64,000 nt of DNA from Dendrolimus kikuchii (GCA_019925095.2 CM034389.1:26524935-26588934); one strand, 5' to 3'. Positions 33,232 through 43,930 are shown, counted from the stretch's first letter. A program made the numbers and translations. Notes: a model not told the origin generated them from the sequence alone.

Positions 33232-33838
33232 TATTCATATTATAAATGCGAAAGTAACTCTGTCTGTCTGTTCCGTTTTCACAGAAAAACTACTGGACCG
33301 ATTTGGCTGAAACTCAGTATATATATATTTTCGATGCCCAGGATGAACAGAGGACACTTTTTATCCCGAAAAATGAGATAGTCTTCGGGATAAAAATATA
33401 TTTGTCTGTTTGTTATGCTTTTACCAAAAAACTACTGGACCGATTTGACTGAAATTCTGTATTATATGTAATTTGAATATCAAGGGTGGACAAGGGATAC
33501 TTTTTATCCCGGATAATGGGATAGATTTATGTTAAGGTTATCCTAGAAAGAGGGATAGGTTTTTTTGTGATTTGCCATTATGATTTTTTTGGTTATTTTC
33601 ATCATTTTGGTCGATTCGGTCATTTTGGTAATTTTGATCATTTTTGCGATTTTGGTCATTTTGATCAATTTGGTCATTTTGGTCAGTTTGGTCATTTTAC
33701 ATTATCCTTGATTAATACAATCAGGAATAATATAGCATTCGAATGGTGAAAGAATTTTTGAAATCGGTCCAGTAGTTTTTGAGTTTTTTCGTTACAAACA
33801 TACAAAAATGCCAATCTTTCCTCTTTATAATATCTGTT
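33232..33838. mobile_element. Helitron-like element with opposed ends
   Basis: Left end TATTCATATTATAAATGCG, then AACTCTGTCTGTCTGTT and two ACTACTGGACCGATTTG blocks. Right end (read in reverse) ATATTATAAAGAGGAAAG and, on +, ATCGGTCCAGTAGTTTTTGAG. Both ends look like Helitron-type 5' regions, facing each other. No coding capacity. Confidence 0.45.
33585..33700 (+). repeat. GGTCATTTT minisatellite (period 9)
   Basis: Degenerate GGTCATTTT/GATCAATTT units. One frame reads as repeated H-F-G and Q-F-G triplets, a by-product of the 9-nt period and not a protein. Confidence 0.85.
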
Positions 33839-34124
33839 TAGATAGGTATTTCATGTTTATTACATCTAAAGCTTTTTGGTATATCTTATTACCCCAGGTT
33901 TCGTCTATATCTTTTTCTCCGTTCCTTTATTTTACCATTAGTAGAAAATTTACTTGTATGCAGTCTATGTCAAAATTGAACCAGAATTAATGAATGGATA
34001 GTAATGCTCTTATTACTCGAATCAATCATATTGATTCAATTTGATTGAAAGACACAGAATTGAAAGGACACGACGACATTCAATGACATCGAATGACTTA
34101 ATTTAATTTTTACATGATCAATTT
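33839..34124. other. AT-rich DNA
   Basis: Nothing recognised. Confidence 0.4.
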
Positions 34125-34247
34125 GGGAGCTAGCCACAAATTACATCACACGAATTTCATGATTTTTTTATCCCTCCCCGTACTTGTCACAGCTGGTCAC
34201 ATCCGTGAGACTTCTCCCTCCCTATTGTGATATCACTAAATTTTGTA

Positions 34248-34518
34248 ATTTTACATCTATAATAAAACTACCTATATTGTAACAATACTCGTTGACACTT
34301 GATATCTTGGGGGTAGGCTTAACAATAAAAACATAAAACTTTAACAATACTCGTTGACACTTGCCATCTTTGTCTTCCGCGATCACGGCCACTTTTCAGT
34401 GGCCGAAACGTCGGAAAAACCAAAATCAAATAAAATTACCGCGCTTAAAACCGTTAAAAGGTAGTTTTATTATGTATACAAGTCGCGAAAACTTAAGAGA
34501 ATATTATTTTACATCTAT
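34248..34518. mobile_element. Nested insertion with 13-bp TSD inside M1
   Basis: The TSD ATTTTACATCTAT occurs at 34248-34260 and 34506-34518. The insert contains an inverted pair AATAAAACTACC / GGTAGTTTTATT (34261-34272, 34460-34471) and a 23-bp direct repeat around AACAATACTCGTTGACACTT (34279, 34341). The right 34 nt lie outside the inverted pair. A TSD of this length is unusual for a MITE and suggests target-primed insertion. Confidence 0.6.
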
Positions 34519-34687
34519 TTAAATTATTTTTTAATAGTTTATACGCTATGCTCATGCAGATAGAGCTGGGAATATTTTGAAGTTTCTCGTTAATAGTCCA
34601 ATTTTGTGTTTTAAAGTTAAAATAGATTAGATTTTCAAAATGTGACGTCACAAAATTTAGGACTCCTCCCACCTCTTGTCACACAAT

Positions 34688-34938
34688 GGCTACGTTCCAT
34701 TAGAGACCCACAACGACCGCGATTTTACCCGTTCCACTTGCTTGCCGGCGTTACAATCGTAAACCCAAGTGGAACGGTTATTCGACCCACCTCTTGACAC
34801 GGGTCGTTGTGAGCGTTATGTGATTGTAAATGATGACGTCATTAGTGACGTTTTCTTCAACGACCACGGTCGCCTTGTGGAACGGCTAACGGAGCAAATT
34901 GGGCATTTTTTGGCGTTGTAGCTACTAATGGAACCCGC
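34688..34938. mobile_element. MITE M2, copy 2, nested in M1
   Basis: Ends GGCTACGTTCCATTAGAG and CTACTAATGGAACCCGC, with the M2 body in reverse orientation to 23851-24114. Confidence 0.7.
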
Positions 34939-35018
34939 TGCACGTCACACGTCGTCGACCCCCTCCCCACTTTAACGTGTGACGTCATTTATATATGGCC
35001 CCTAGGTTGCTTGACCTA

Positions 35019-35328
35019 CATGCAGGAACGGAGAAAGAGTACAAATTCCTGCGGCCGGGCGGCATATCGTAAGAGGCGACAAAACAACCCACAGCCAGGT
35101 GGTAAAGCATTTGCCCGACTGGATGTCTACCACTCCTGGTCTAGAGTATGCCGCCATAACAACCTTGAGTTTTGTTCCGGCATTAGTGACCAGGTTCCAG
35201 TCTTCCTTAAGAGAGCAGCAGCGCATTTGTAGCACCTTTCGTGTTGCAAATGTCCATAGGCGATGGTAACGGCTTTCCATCAAGTGGGCCGTCTGCTTGT
35301 CTGCTGAACTCATGCAATAAAAATAAAA
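35019..35328 (+). mobile_element. SINE-like family A, full-length copy
   Basis: From ATGCAGGAACGGAG to CATGCAATAAAAATAAAAG. It begins only about 15 bp after MITE M1. Confidence 0.8.
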
Positions 35329-35860
35329 GAACTATCTAATATCTGCAAACAGATTAATAATCAATCAACGATCCAGAAATGAAATTTAAAACTTTTAAAA
35401 TGATTTGCAGTGTCATTGACTCGGGGAAGCGGTTATAAATTAAGATGACAGTAAGAACCAAAGTGATTTATACCAATTTCTAGACTAATGATTAAAATTT
35501 TTACTTGTCTTTGTTTTTTGGGACAATCGCCAAAAGTGCTTTGCGAAAATATTACGTTACTTTTTTGAGCCGTGCTTATCTTGTCAATGCCTGTCATGTT
35601 GTCAAATTTCCATCATTTTAAATTGGGCCCGCTCTAAGAGTCTTGGCGTATTTTGTGTAGTCTTAAGAAATTAGCGGTTTCAATAGTTAAATACGCGCTG
35701 ACGAGTTTGGACAAGGTCAGTTTCGCTGAAGTGCTGTTGTTGACTGAAAATGCCGGAATTATTTATATATATTATTTCGAATTCAAAGAAATTTTATTTA
35801 CAGAGAACTTTTTGATGATAAAAAAAAATCTTTAAGATTAATTACTATCTGTTTAGAAAA
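35329..35860. other. AT-rich DNA
   Basis: Nothing recognised. Confidence 0.4.
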
Positions 35861-36132
35861 GGCCTTACTTATGATCGTTTGTTATATTTTAAGAAACTGC
35901 TCAGCAACTGATTAGTTAAAATCTTACCCATAAACTCCTCTTAAGGATAAGAGATGGTAAATTAACTCGTAAATAACTGTCAAAAATAATCAACATTGAG
36001 AGGTATTTTAAGTGACTGCTAAGAGGCAAGATGGCAAGTTTTATTTGAAACAGTTATTGATTAGGGGTTTTAGAGTCTCTTATTTAAGAGATGGCTAATC
36101 CTTTCTCAACGAGATTATTAAAAGTAAGGCCC
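35861..36132. mobile_element. MITE M3, copy 1
   Basis: TIRs GGCCTTACTTATGATCGTTT and ACGAGATTATTAAAAGTAAG plus GCCC. The body AAACTGCTCAGCAACTGATTAG recurs in 51081-51704. About 270 bp, non-coding. Confidence 0.75.
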
Positions 36133-36700
36133 ATTGTCTTGAAGTCATATTCAACGTAAATGGTATTATTTCCTATTATTAGGGAAGACATTGTATTATT
36201 AGAACTTCTTTGTAATGTTGGACTACGCACTCAACAATTGGGCATTAGGCAGAGACAGTTGCTGTATGTACCCTTTGCATCCACCAATTATAGGCAAAAT
36301 TCTTTCTTTCTCCGCAGCGCCTCACAATTTAACGATCTAGCACTAAAATTGGACATTGATATCTTTTTAACTAAACCCAACACCTTTAGAAATATAATGA
36401 ACAAAGAATTTTTCAAAGAAAACTAGTTTGTTCCTAACTACTTAATATGTACTCAAATTCAAATTCTCTTTTCAATCTTTTAATCTCACTTTTCAATTTT
36501 ACAATTTTTCAATCTTCATTATCAACCACACACACTGACACACACACACACACACATATACGCACACATCTTCATCAATTAACCTGAGCAAGTCTATATG
36601 CTAAGGCTTGTAATTAGCAATTCTTTTATTTATGTTCTTAATTTATATTGTTATTTGTCTGTAAGCCTTACTAAAATAAATAAAATAAATAAATATAAAG
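36133..36700 (+). mobile_element. LINE reverse-transcriptase C-terminus and 3' end
   Basis: An open frame of about 90 codons ends at TAG 36424-36426. It reads RTQQLGIRQRQLLYVPFAST, NSFFLRSASQFNDLALKL and DIFLTKPNTFRNIMNKEFF. The pattern R-x-R-x...VPFxxTNY...F-F-x-R-S is that of a non-LTR RT C-terminus. The 3' UTR ends GCCTTACTAAAATAAATAAA. Truncated upstream; clade not assigned. Confidence 0.6.
36533..36557. repeat. (CA)n microsatellite
   Basis: Imperfect CA run within the LINE 3' UTR. Confidence 0.9.
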
Positions 36701-36893
36701 ATGCCTGAAAGCCTTTTCAATAGTAAAATATCTTTATTCTTGCAAATAAAGCTATGCAGCGGCCGTGTAGTACGTAAGACTTAGAAATCAGTTTTACTTA
36801 TATTATTCTTACTTGTGGCCGGAGTTCGGCTAACCGCATAGTGCGAATGGGCGCTTAGGCCCCCATATCCACAATCCACTGGGTAGTAGTTTT

Positions 36894-37204
36894 TATCCGT
36901 GCAGGAACGGAGAAAGAATACAATTTCCTGCGGCCGGGCGGCCTGTCGTAAGAGGCGACAAAACAACCCACAGCCAGGTGGTAGGGCATTTGCCCGACTG
37001 GATGGCAACCACCTGGTCTAGAGTATGTCGCCATAACAACCTTGAGTTGTGTTCCGGCATTAGTGACCAGGTTCCAGTCTCCCTTAAGAGAGCAGCAGCG
37101 CATTTGTAGCACCTTTGGTGTGGCAAATGTCCATAGGCGATAGTAACCGCTTTTCATCAAGTGGGCCGTCTGCCTGTCTGCTGAACTCATGCAATAAAAA
37201 AAAA
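36894..37204 (+). mobile_element. SINE-like family A, full-length copy
   Basis: From ATCCGTGCAGGAACGG to CATGCAATAAAAAAAAA. GTAGT before the start and after the tail may be the target duplication. Confidence 0.8.
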
Positions 37205-37479
37205 GTAGTATTCAGCTAGTTACAATCCGGTCAGCCGTCCGGCTGACCACAATGCCGGTCGAACATGCAGCTAGACGAATTGCGGCAGACGGAAACGCAT
37301 ACACCGCACCGTATGAACGAGTATGAACAACACAACTATAATTAATTAATTATATACATAAAATTATCATATGTATGTATATGTATTTTTTATTTATTTT
37401 AAATTTTGTTCAAGTATTTATTGTCACGACTAAATTAAACAATTATACTTTTTATTCGGGTCTCAAAATAATACGTTTA
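37205..37479. other. DNA with short palindrome
   Basis: CCGGTCAGCCGTCCGGCTGACC (37225-37250 region) forms a hairpin; otherwise AT-rich and unassigned. Confidence 0.35.
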
Positions 37480-37670
37480 TACTAAGAGGTGGGCACTGAA
37501 GATCAGTGCTGTGCCGGATTATCTTTCGACACAGCAATATACTGAGTGCCAACCTCATTTGTTGAATTGCGGCATACAACTCCAAAAAAAAAATATTTTT
37601 ACTAGTTTTAGTTTTACTTTGTTTATGTCGCATTTGGCAAATAAACTTTTTTTCTTTCTTTCTTTCTCTT
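37480..37670 (+). mobile_element. LINE family Z 3' end
   Basis: GTGGGCACTGAAGATCAGTG, CGACACAGCAATATACTGAG, GCGGCATACAAC and an AATAAAC-(TTTC)n tail, as at 18590 and 48700. Confidence 0.6.
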
Positions 37671-37690
37671 CTTTCACCGCATAGTTACAT

Positions 37691-37976
37691 ATAGCAATTG
37701 ACGGCCTCTGTGGTTGAGCGGGCTAAGCCTTTGCCGGCCTACGTCACTGCAACGCAGAGGCTCCGGGTTCGATTCCTGTTATATTAAATTTGGGACACTT
37801 ATTTTCTCCGTTATTTACTATGGTCTGGGTGTTTGGGATCGGCCCCAGAGTAGTACGTCGTATATTACCCATAACACAAGCGTAACTTTCTTAATTTGGG
37901 GATATACAATATGTGTGTTTGTCTGCCGATTATTATTATTATTATTGTTTTTTAACACATAGCAATCGTTCGGCTG
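37691..37976 (+). mobile_element. tRNA-derived SINE S1
   Basis: The head GACGGCCTCTGTGGTTGAGC has an A box (TGGTTGAGCGGG, 37711-37722) and a perfect B box (GGTTCGATTCC, 37766-37776), i.e. an internal pol III promoter. The body GATCGGCCCCAGAGTAGTAC ends TGTCTGCCGATT with (ATT)n. The TSD ATAGCAAT lies at 37691-37698 and 37969-37976. Copies at 49859 and 59598. Confidence 0.85.
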
Positions 37977-38394
37977 ACAGCCGATTGGGCCGCAGCGCTT
38001 CGTGCAACCGTAGGTAGCGTAATGTATATAGGATTCACTTTCACACACATCTTCTCAACTGCGGCTAGCCGCACGGTTGAACGTACTGCGGTAGCCGCAT
38101 ATTGCGTATCAACGTTTAGAGGCAAATTTTAACAAAACACACACGAATGACGTCGTGGGACTGCGTGCGGTTTCAACCTGTATTAATAGACCGACGATTG
38201 ACGAGACTGTTATTGTTTCACCGCTATTTGTTTTGGGACAAAACCAACTTATTATTTTGGTCCGTGAAATAAAGTGGAGCTCACAATATGTAGGTATATT
38301 TCGAGAGTTACGTTTGCTCGCAACAGTTGTACAGGACTGCTTGTATAAATTATTTGCGAGCAAAAAACTCACGTGGAATGATAATAAATTTATA

Positions 38395-38493
38395 TTTTTA
38401 ATAGTATAAGCCTGAATGGCGCTCTGTTGTTCGTGCCTACCCCGCAAGGGAACTGGCGTGAATTTATGTATGTATGTATGTTTTTTAATAGTA
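38395..38493 (+). mobile_element. RTE-like LINE (family R), very short 3' fragment with TSD
   Basis: Only about 75 bp (AGCCTGAATGGCGCTCTG to the ATGT tail). The 12-bp TSD TTTTTAATAGTA lies at 38395-38406 and 38482-38493. Confidence 0.85.
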
Positions 38494-39776
38494 CACAGAT
38501 TTATTTACATACATAAATTTACATACACAAATTATAAGCTAGTACAATACGGATAAGTATGGCCAGATCCAGCGAGGAAACGCAGCCAGCCTTCTGGGCA
38601 CCTACCCATAGAAGACGGTGATCTAGGCTCAGTATTCTACTTATAGTCTTGAGGAGTTCCTCATACTATAAGAAGAACTACCCATAGTCATGAGTAGAAT
38701 ACAATACAAATAAGCTTTCTTTTATTATATTAGATTATTCATAAATTTATTCATAGTACACATAAATATGGAAACTAAACTTAGTTGATTAATATCAGTT
38801 ATGTTGTTTTTGCATATAATCCCTTAAGATTAAGTAAAATACTGAACCTGTCTTAATGTGTATTATCTGATTGAATAACTATGTAGTAACTAATGATCTC
38901 AAATGAGAAATAAGATATAATATATCAGTTAGTGTCAAAGTATTCTATAATATATTTGAATGCATTTTTTTTTATTGAAACTCACAATTGAAGACATGAG
39001 TGAATGAAAGGGACATGTTACAATAGGTAAATATTGATAAATTGGCCTACAAAGCTCTTTTACTATCACTTTGCTACACATATAACTCCTTCATTACTTA
39101 CTATTTTCAAAATCAAACTCAAAAAGCGTTGTTTTAAGTTCTAATATGGTTTCCTTGCCTGTTTACATTACATATTTTACACATTACACTTAACATTTAA
39201 CGTATTTTTTTAATGTCACAAAACTCCTTCATCTACTCATGTCTTCAATTATTGAGCTTATTGTTAAGATTCAGTTCGGAAGGGAATCTTTTAATTCGCC
39301 CTTTATACTGGACCTTCAATACATGCAACCGTGATAATAAAATATGGCGGCCTCAAGAGAAATTAAAACTGCCTAGAAACACATCACACTCTACAGTCAC
39401 CTCCGTGAATCCAGTCACCAGTATTTTTGAATATTTATTGCTTTCGAAGCTTTTAAAATGTTATAACTAATTTATAATAATATATATCATCATAATCTTG
39501 ACTGTCTGGGACAGTCTCATTACTCTTTGTTGTACATAATATTCCGAGAATCCTTTAAATAGTCGCACTAGTTTTTTGTCCACGTCTACGCTCGTTCAAC
39601 GTAACTAGGTCTTGTAGTTTGAATCCCGTCCAACCTCCACGATGTACCAGTGTGAAACACAGTTGAGTTTCGCTACACAGCGCTCTAAAGTCGAGGTAAT
39701 TGACTCAATCTTATCTCTGGCATGTTTTGTTCCCCCCTCCGTCTATTCGGGAAATGTCTGAGATTTAATAATATTT
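38494..39776. other. AT-rich DNA
   Basis: No gene. A small block at 38560-38700 (ATTCTACTTATAGTCTTGAGG with partly inverted AGTCATGAGTAGAAT) is unassigned. An 85-codon frame at 39213-39470 lacks splice context or motif. Confidence 0.35.
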
Positions 39777-40275
39777 TTTTCAACACACTTCCTCATAAAG
39801 TGGCTCTATGGTCACCGCAATTAGGCACAGAATGACACCCATTATCAAACTGTGAGTAAAAAACATTATAACTCACTAGTGAGTTATAGATTTTTTTTTA
39901 AATATTATTGGTTGAGTTGCTTTGTTCTTAAAAAAGTTTTTATTCAAAAAAAAAGATCGTGTTCTATAGAACAAATAAATTAAAGTTCCTATTGCTTGCT
40001 CATTTCATGCAACTTCTTATTTAAATACATAATTTTAACTCGTACGTGTTTAATAAATAAAACTTTCACTCATATATAACTTTTTTTTATCTACTAAATA
40101 AAATGAGTTTTTGTTGTTATTTTATTCACAAGTGTGTTGAAAAACGTCGTATGATACACGTGTGTATTGATGATTACCGTCCTCGGCTCTCTTAAGACCC
40201 TCGCCTACGGCTCGAGTCTCAATGGCGCCTCGGTGGTAATCACCAATGTTACACACTAGTACCATAATGTACTAT
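39777..40275. repeat. Repeat Y, copy 2
   Basis: Near-identical to 11655-12155, including the perfect 22-bp palindrome (39867-39888), GTTCTATAGAAC and CAAGTGTGTTGAAAA (40128-40142). The left TIR differs by one base (CACTTC for CACTTG). Confidence 0.7.
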
Positions 40276-40709
40276 AATTTTACATCTTTAACGACGTATT
40301 GTAACACTTTCAACAATTCAGAAGGGTTTATATTAATAAAAGAACAGCAACTGGTCACATAGTTGTAATCAGAGCACCTTACGGCTTTAACAAATTTATT
40401 AAACTACTATTCTCACTCGACAATCATTTTTACAACATCTCGCCATCCCTTCAACAATAGATAGCGGATTGAAGTCATTGATAACTTATTTTAATTAAAG
40501 TGCTGTGAATGAAAAGAATTGAATACATTACTATTTGGAAATTTCAAATAATATTTTATACAAGATATTATATTAAACATTTTACTTAAAGTTTTACATA
40601 TAATAAAACAAACCGAACACAATACAAATCTATCGCGTCTGCCAACATAAAAATGAAATGTAATGAATACCGTCTATATGCAATTGAGCCATTTTGAATT
40701 ATAATCTAC
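40276..40709. other. AT-rich DNA
   Basis: Nothing recognised. Confidence 0.4.
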
Positions 40710-41136
40710 ACAATTATCACGGTCGAGATGCGAGCACTGCGCAAAATCTGCGGAGTGACGCTCGCGGACCGCGTTCGTAATACCGAAGTAAGAGAGTTGG
40801 TCTGAAAGAGAGTGTCGGGGTGAAGGTAAGGAAAGGAATGCTCCGGTGGTTCGGGCATGTGGAAAGAATGACTAAACAGATATACAATGCAAAAGTGGAT
40901 GGATGCAGAAGTCGTGGAAGGCCACGACACACCTTCCATGATCAAATTGATCGTGTACTAGCAGAAGGTGATGTCAGGAGCCTTAAGAACAGACGAGCTT
41001 GCATGACAAGAGTTATGAATGTCAAAGAGGCAAGTGAGGTGTGTAAGAATAAGCCTAAATGGCGCTCTGTTGTTCGTGCCTACCCCGCAAGGGAACTGGC
41101 GTGAAGTTATGTATGTATGTATGTACAATTATCACG
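40710..41136 (+). mobile_element. RTE-like LINE (family R), deletion subfamily, with TSD
   Basis: From GGTCGAGATGCGAGC to the (ATGT)n tail. The C-terminal frame is open from 40820 to TGA 41102-41104. It lacks the 12 nt coding H-D-E-R/K after FGHVERM, as does the copy at 50631-50976. The 12-bp TSD ACAATTATCACG lies at 40710-40721 and 41125-41136. Confidence 0.9.
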
Positions 41137-41421
41137 TTATACAAAGGATACATATTGTAGCAATTATTATTGTAAATCATAGACAACAACTCTAGAGAAT
41201 AAATAAAAAAATATAACATTACTATTCAATTAAGGAAGTGGCCGATTGTATCGTTCAGAAATAAGAGGCTACATAACAAAACTAATTATTAACTTTAAAA
41301 AGAAACACGACAAGAACAACTATGCTACTCAATAAATGTAGCAGTACAGTGTTTTAATAAAAAAAATATCGCTGAATTAAAAAGAAAATCGCCTTAGAGA
41401 ATTGATTGAGAGACTGATTTT

Positions 41422-41735
41422 TATCCGTGCAGGAACGGAGAAAGAATACAATTTCCTGCGGCCCGGCGGCCTGTCTTAAGAGGCGACTAAACAACCCACA
41501 GCCAGGTGGTAGAGTATTTGCTCGACTGGATGGCGACCACCCCTGGTCTAGAGTATGCCGCCATAACAACCTTGTGTTGTGTTCCGGCATTAGTGACCAG
41601 GTTCCAGTCTCCTTTAAGAGAGCAGCAGCGCATTTGTAGCACCTTTGGTGTTGCTAATGTCCATAGGCGATGGTAACCGCTTTCCATCAAGTGGGCCGTC
41701 TGCCTGTCTGCTGAACTCCTGCAATAAAAAAAAAA
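41422..41735 (+). mobile_element. SINE-like family A, full-length copy
   Basis: Complete, with A-rich tail. ATCC precedes and follows the element. Confidence 0.8.
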
Positions 41736-41742
41736 TCCAGCA

Positions 41743-42030
41743 GTGAAAACGAAAAATGAATGTATTTATTTAAAAGTGGAACCTTACAGATATTATGTAG
41801 GGAAGAAATGTCTAGCCATGCCGCCTCCGCCAGGTCCCGGTCGAAGGGGAAGGCCCAAGAAATGTTGGCTTGACGTTGTGAAGGATGACATGCGTACCGA
41901 TGGTCTCAAAACGGGGGATGCAGAAGACCGCGCGAAGTGGAGTAGAAAAGGTAGGAAAGCGGACCCTGGGCGTCGGAGTGAACGCTCCGAACGCAACCGG
42001 GATTTAACGCTCGGATCATGATGGAACCTT
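41743..42030 (+). mobile_element. LINE reverse-transcriptase C-terminus fragment
   Basis: A 92-codon open frame reads PGPGRRGRPKKCWLDVVKDD, MRTDGLKTGDAEDRAKW and KADPGRRSERSERN. GRPKxxWLDVVxxDM...AxDRAxW is a well-known C-terminal pattern of LINE reverse transcriptases. Not a host gene. Confidence 0.7.
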
Positions 42031-42469
42031 ACAGATTACTTATTGAAAGTCATGGGTCTACCAGCGCTTCCAAAGCAATTTTAGTTACTTTTGAAGGAGG
42101 AGAAGCAGCGCAACAAACTCCCCAGCCACTGATTTTTACTTCATTATTATTATGGTATATACGGTGTTTTGTTAATATATTAAATTTAAAAGGCTGTGTT
42201 GTTTTTACTTGTATATTTCGTGTTTTACAGCTTTTTATGTTTATAATTTATATATATTATTTATTAGTAGTATTTATGATAGACGTATGTAAGGCGAGTG
42301 ACATGTGTGATTTATAATAATATTATGAAGTAATGAAATGAGGTTGTAGTGATTGAAAAAGTTCTGTTTATCGCAGACATACGGTATATGTAGATCGTCT
42401 ATATTTTATTTATTTTATTTTAGGAAGGCTTACAGTCTAATTATACAAAACTAACTGTGCCCGCGATGT
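42031..42469. other. Non-coding DNA, probable LINE 3' UTR at its start
   Basis: GGAGGAGAAGCAGCGCAAC then AACTCCCCAGCC (about 42095-42130) matches GGAGAAGAAGGGGCAAGAAA CTCCCCAGC at 54468-54498, so it is probably a LINE-derived 3' UTR. The rest is AT-rich. Confidence 0.4.
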
Positions 42470-42690
42470 AGTCCGCGTGGAATTTGTTTTCAAAACCCGC
42501 CGATTTTGAAACATTCTTCATTGGTGCTCCGTTCTTATTGGTCTTAGCGTGATGATATATAGCCTATAGCCTTGCTCGATAAATGGGCTATCTAACACTG
42601 AAAGAATTTTTCAAATCAGACCAGTAGTTCCTGAGATTAGCGCGTTCAAACACACAAATAAACTCTTCAGCTTTATATATTAGTTTAAGA
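42470..42690 (-). mobile_element. Helitron-like element
   Basis: CTGTGCCCGCGATGTAGTCC, GCCTATAGCCTTGCTCG, AGACCAGTAGTTCCTGAG and, near the end, AAACTCTTCAGCTTTATATA. In reverse this begins TATATAAAGCTGAAGAGTTT, a frequent Helitron 5' start in Lepidoptera (from memory). Confidence 0.5.
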
Positions 42691-42701
42691 TGTATAATAT
42701 A

Positions 42702-42994
42702 ATATCAGCCCATAAATGTCCCACTGCTGGGCTCGGGCCTCCCATTATAGGTGGAACGGACGTATACCCGCCACGCTTGTCCAAGGCGGCTTGGCAGGTT
42801 TGACACATCGGTTATCTCGATGTGCAGGTTGCATCACGATGTTTTCCTTCACCGTTATTAGCACGTGATAATTGTAACCATATGCACATTCGATCAGAAA
42901 GCTGACTAAGTGGTGCATGCGTTCCGGCCAGGTTCGAACCCGCGCCCTTTGAGTTTGGGACGTGTGCACTAGCCATTACGCTACCACGACTCTT
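42702..42994 (-). mobile_element. tRNA-derived SINE S2, full length
   Basis: On +, the 3' end is ATCAGCCCATAAATGTCCC, the body CACGTGATAATTGTAACC, and the head (reverse) has GTCGTGGTAGCGTAATGG with a B-box-like GGTTCGAACC. The fullest S2 copy. Confidence 0.8.
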
Positions 42995-43009
42995 ACTTTA
43001 AGATATAGA

Positions 43010-43017
<8 letters not shown>

Positions 43018-43090
<73 letters not shown>
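43018..43090. repeat. (AT)n microsatellite
   Basis: About 36 AT units. The apparent (YI)n open frames on both strands are artefacts. Confidence 0.95.
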
Positions 43091-43095
<5 letters not shown>

Positions 43096-43099
43096 TATA

Positions 43100-43132
43100 G
43101 ACGGATTTGCCATATTATATGGCAAATCCGTC
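43100..43132. repeat. Perfect 33-nt palindrome
   Basis: GACGGATTTGCCATAT, one central T, then its exact inverse complement. It directly follows the (AT)n array. Confidence 0.9.
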
Positions 43133-43184
43133 GTCGTCTTAATTAAAAATGTATTTTTTATTTTAAAGTAGAACAAAAGTAGCA

Positions 43185-43612
43185 TGAAAGTAGGATAAAT
43201 GTAGTTGTAATGAGAGCTTCGAGAAGTATATGTAAGGTTAATGTAAGTGATATGATAAGAGACAGTGTGATAAGGGAGCGTTGTGGATTGAAAGAAGATG
43301 TACTGACAAGAGTTGAAACAGGAATGTTAAGGTAGTTTGGTCATGTAGAGAGAATTAATGAAAGCAGAATCACAAAACTAGTATATGACAGCAATGTGAC
43401 TGGTAGAGTCGGTGCCGGTAGACCGCGACGTACTCAGCCATGAATAAATTGTAGATATTTTAAAGAAAGGTCAGATAAAAAATAGTTTAAATAAGCGTGT
43501 ATGTATGAAAAGGTTTATGAAAGTTGATGCAGCGAAAAGTGTTTGTCAGGATCGTAGCAGGTGGAGATCCATCGTCTCTGCCTACCCCAATGGGAAACAG
43601 GCGTGATAATAT
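43185..43612 (+). mobile_element. LINE family K, decayed reverse-transcriptase C-terminus
   Basis: Reads VVVMRASRSICKVNVSDM, RERCGLKEDVLTRVETGMLR, stop, FGHVERINESRITKLVYD and RWRSIVSAYPNG with several stops. The architecture parallels family R (VEMRALRKICGV...FGHVERM...), so K is a diverged sister family. Ends GGCGTGATAATATGTATGTA, a similar tail. Confidence 0.7.
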
Positions 43613-43930
43613 GTATGTAACCAAGTAATTGTCAATAATAATTACTGAAAGGGCTTGGCAGCGATCGCATTGTTTCTAGTCGGGTGTGGTCATCTATAAA
43701 ACCTTTAATCGGATAATAGCTTTCTATCAATTCTATTATACATACAAAATTATGTCATTTTCCACATAAGATCTAATTTATTATTTTATTTCTAGCTATA
43801 AATTTCTTAGCGGATTCGCTCGCGTAAAATTAAATACGTACCTCGCGAAAGCTCTTCCATTCTGCGGGCTAAAATGTATCCTATATTCATGTCAGTTACC
43901 TAAAGTAAATATACCTAAGGAAAGGTAAGG
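43613..43930. other. Non-coding DNA
   Basis: Nothing recognised. Confidence 0.35.

Larger units (their letters stand above)
34125..35003. mobile_element. MITE M1, copy 3, with two nested insertions
   Basis: Left end AGCTAGCCACAAATTACATC and right end CGTGTGACGTCATTTATAT followed by GGCCCCT are the M1 TIRs. M1 sequence is split by inserts at 34259-34505 and 34688-34938. Without them it is about 380 bp, probably the fullest M1 here. Confidence 0.75.

Noticed and set aside
33567..33749. Frame encoding repeated F-G-H triplets, like an FG-repeat protein
   Set aside because: It follows directly from a 9-nt minisatellite, with no splice or start context.
37711..37780. Apparent tRNA gene (A box and B box present)
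   Set aside because: The same head is followed by a shared non-tRNA body at 49859 and 59598 and is flanked by a TSD, so it is the head of SINE S1 and not a tRNA gene.
41743..42021. 92-codon Arg-rich frame resembling a nucleic-acid-binding protein
   Set aside because: The GRPKxxWLDVVxxDM pattern is that of LINE reverse-transcriptase C-termini.
42962..43185. Long (YI)n open frames on both strands
   Set aside because: Produced by the (AT)n microsatellite.
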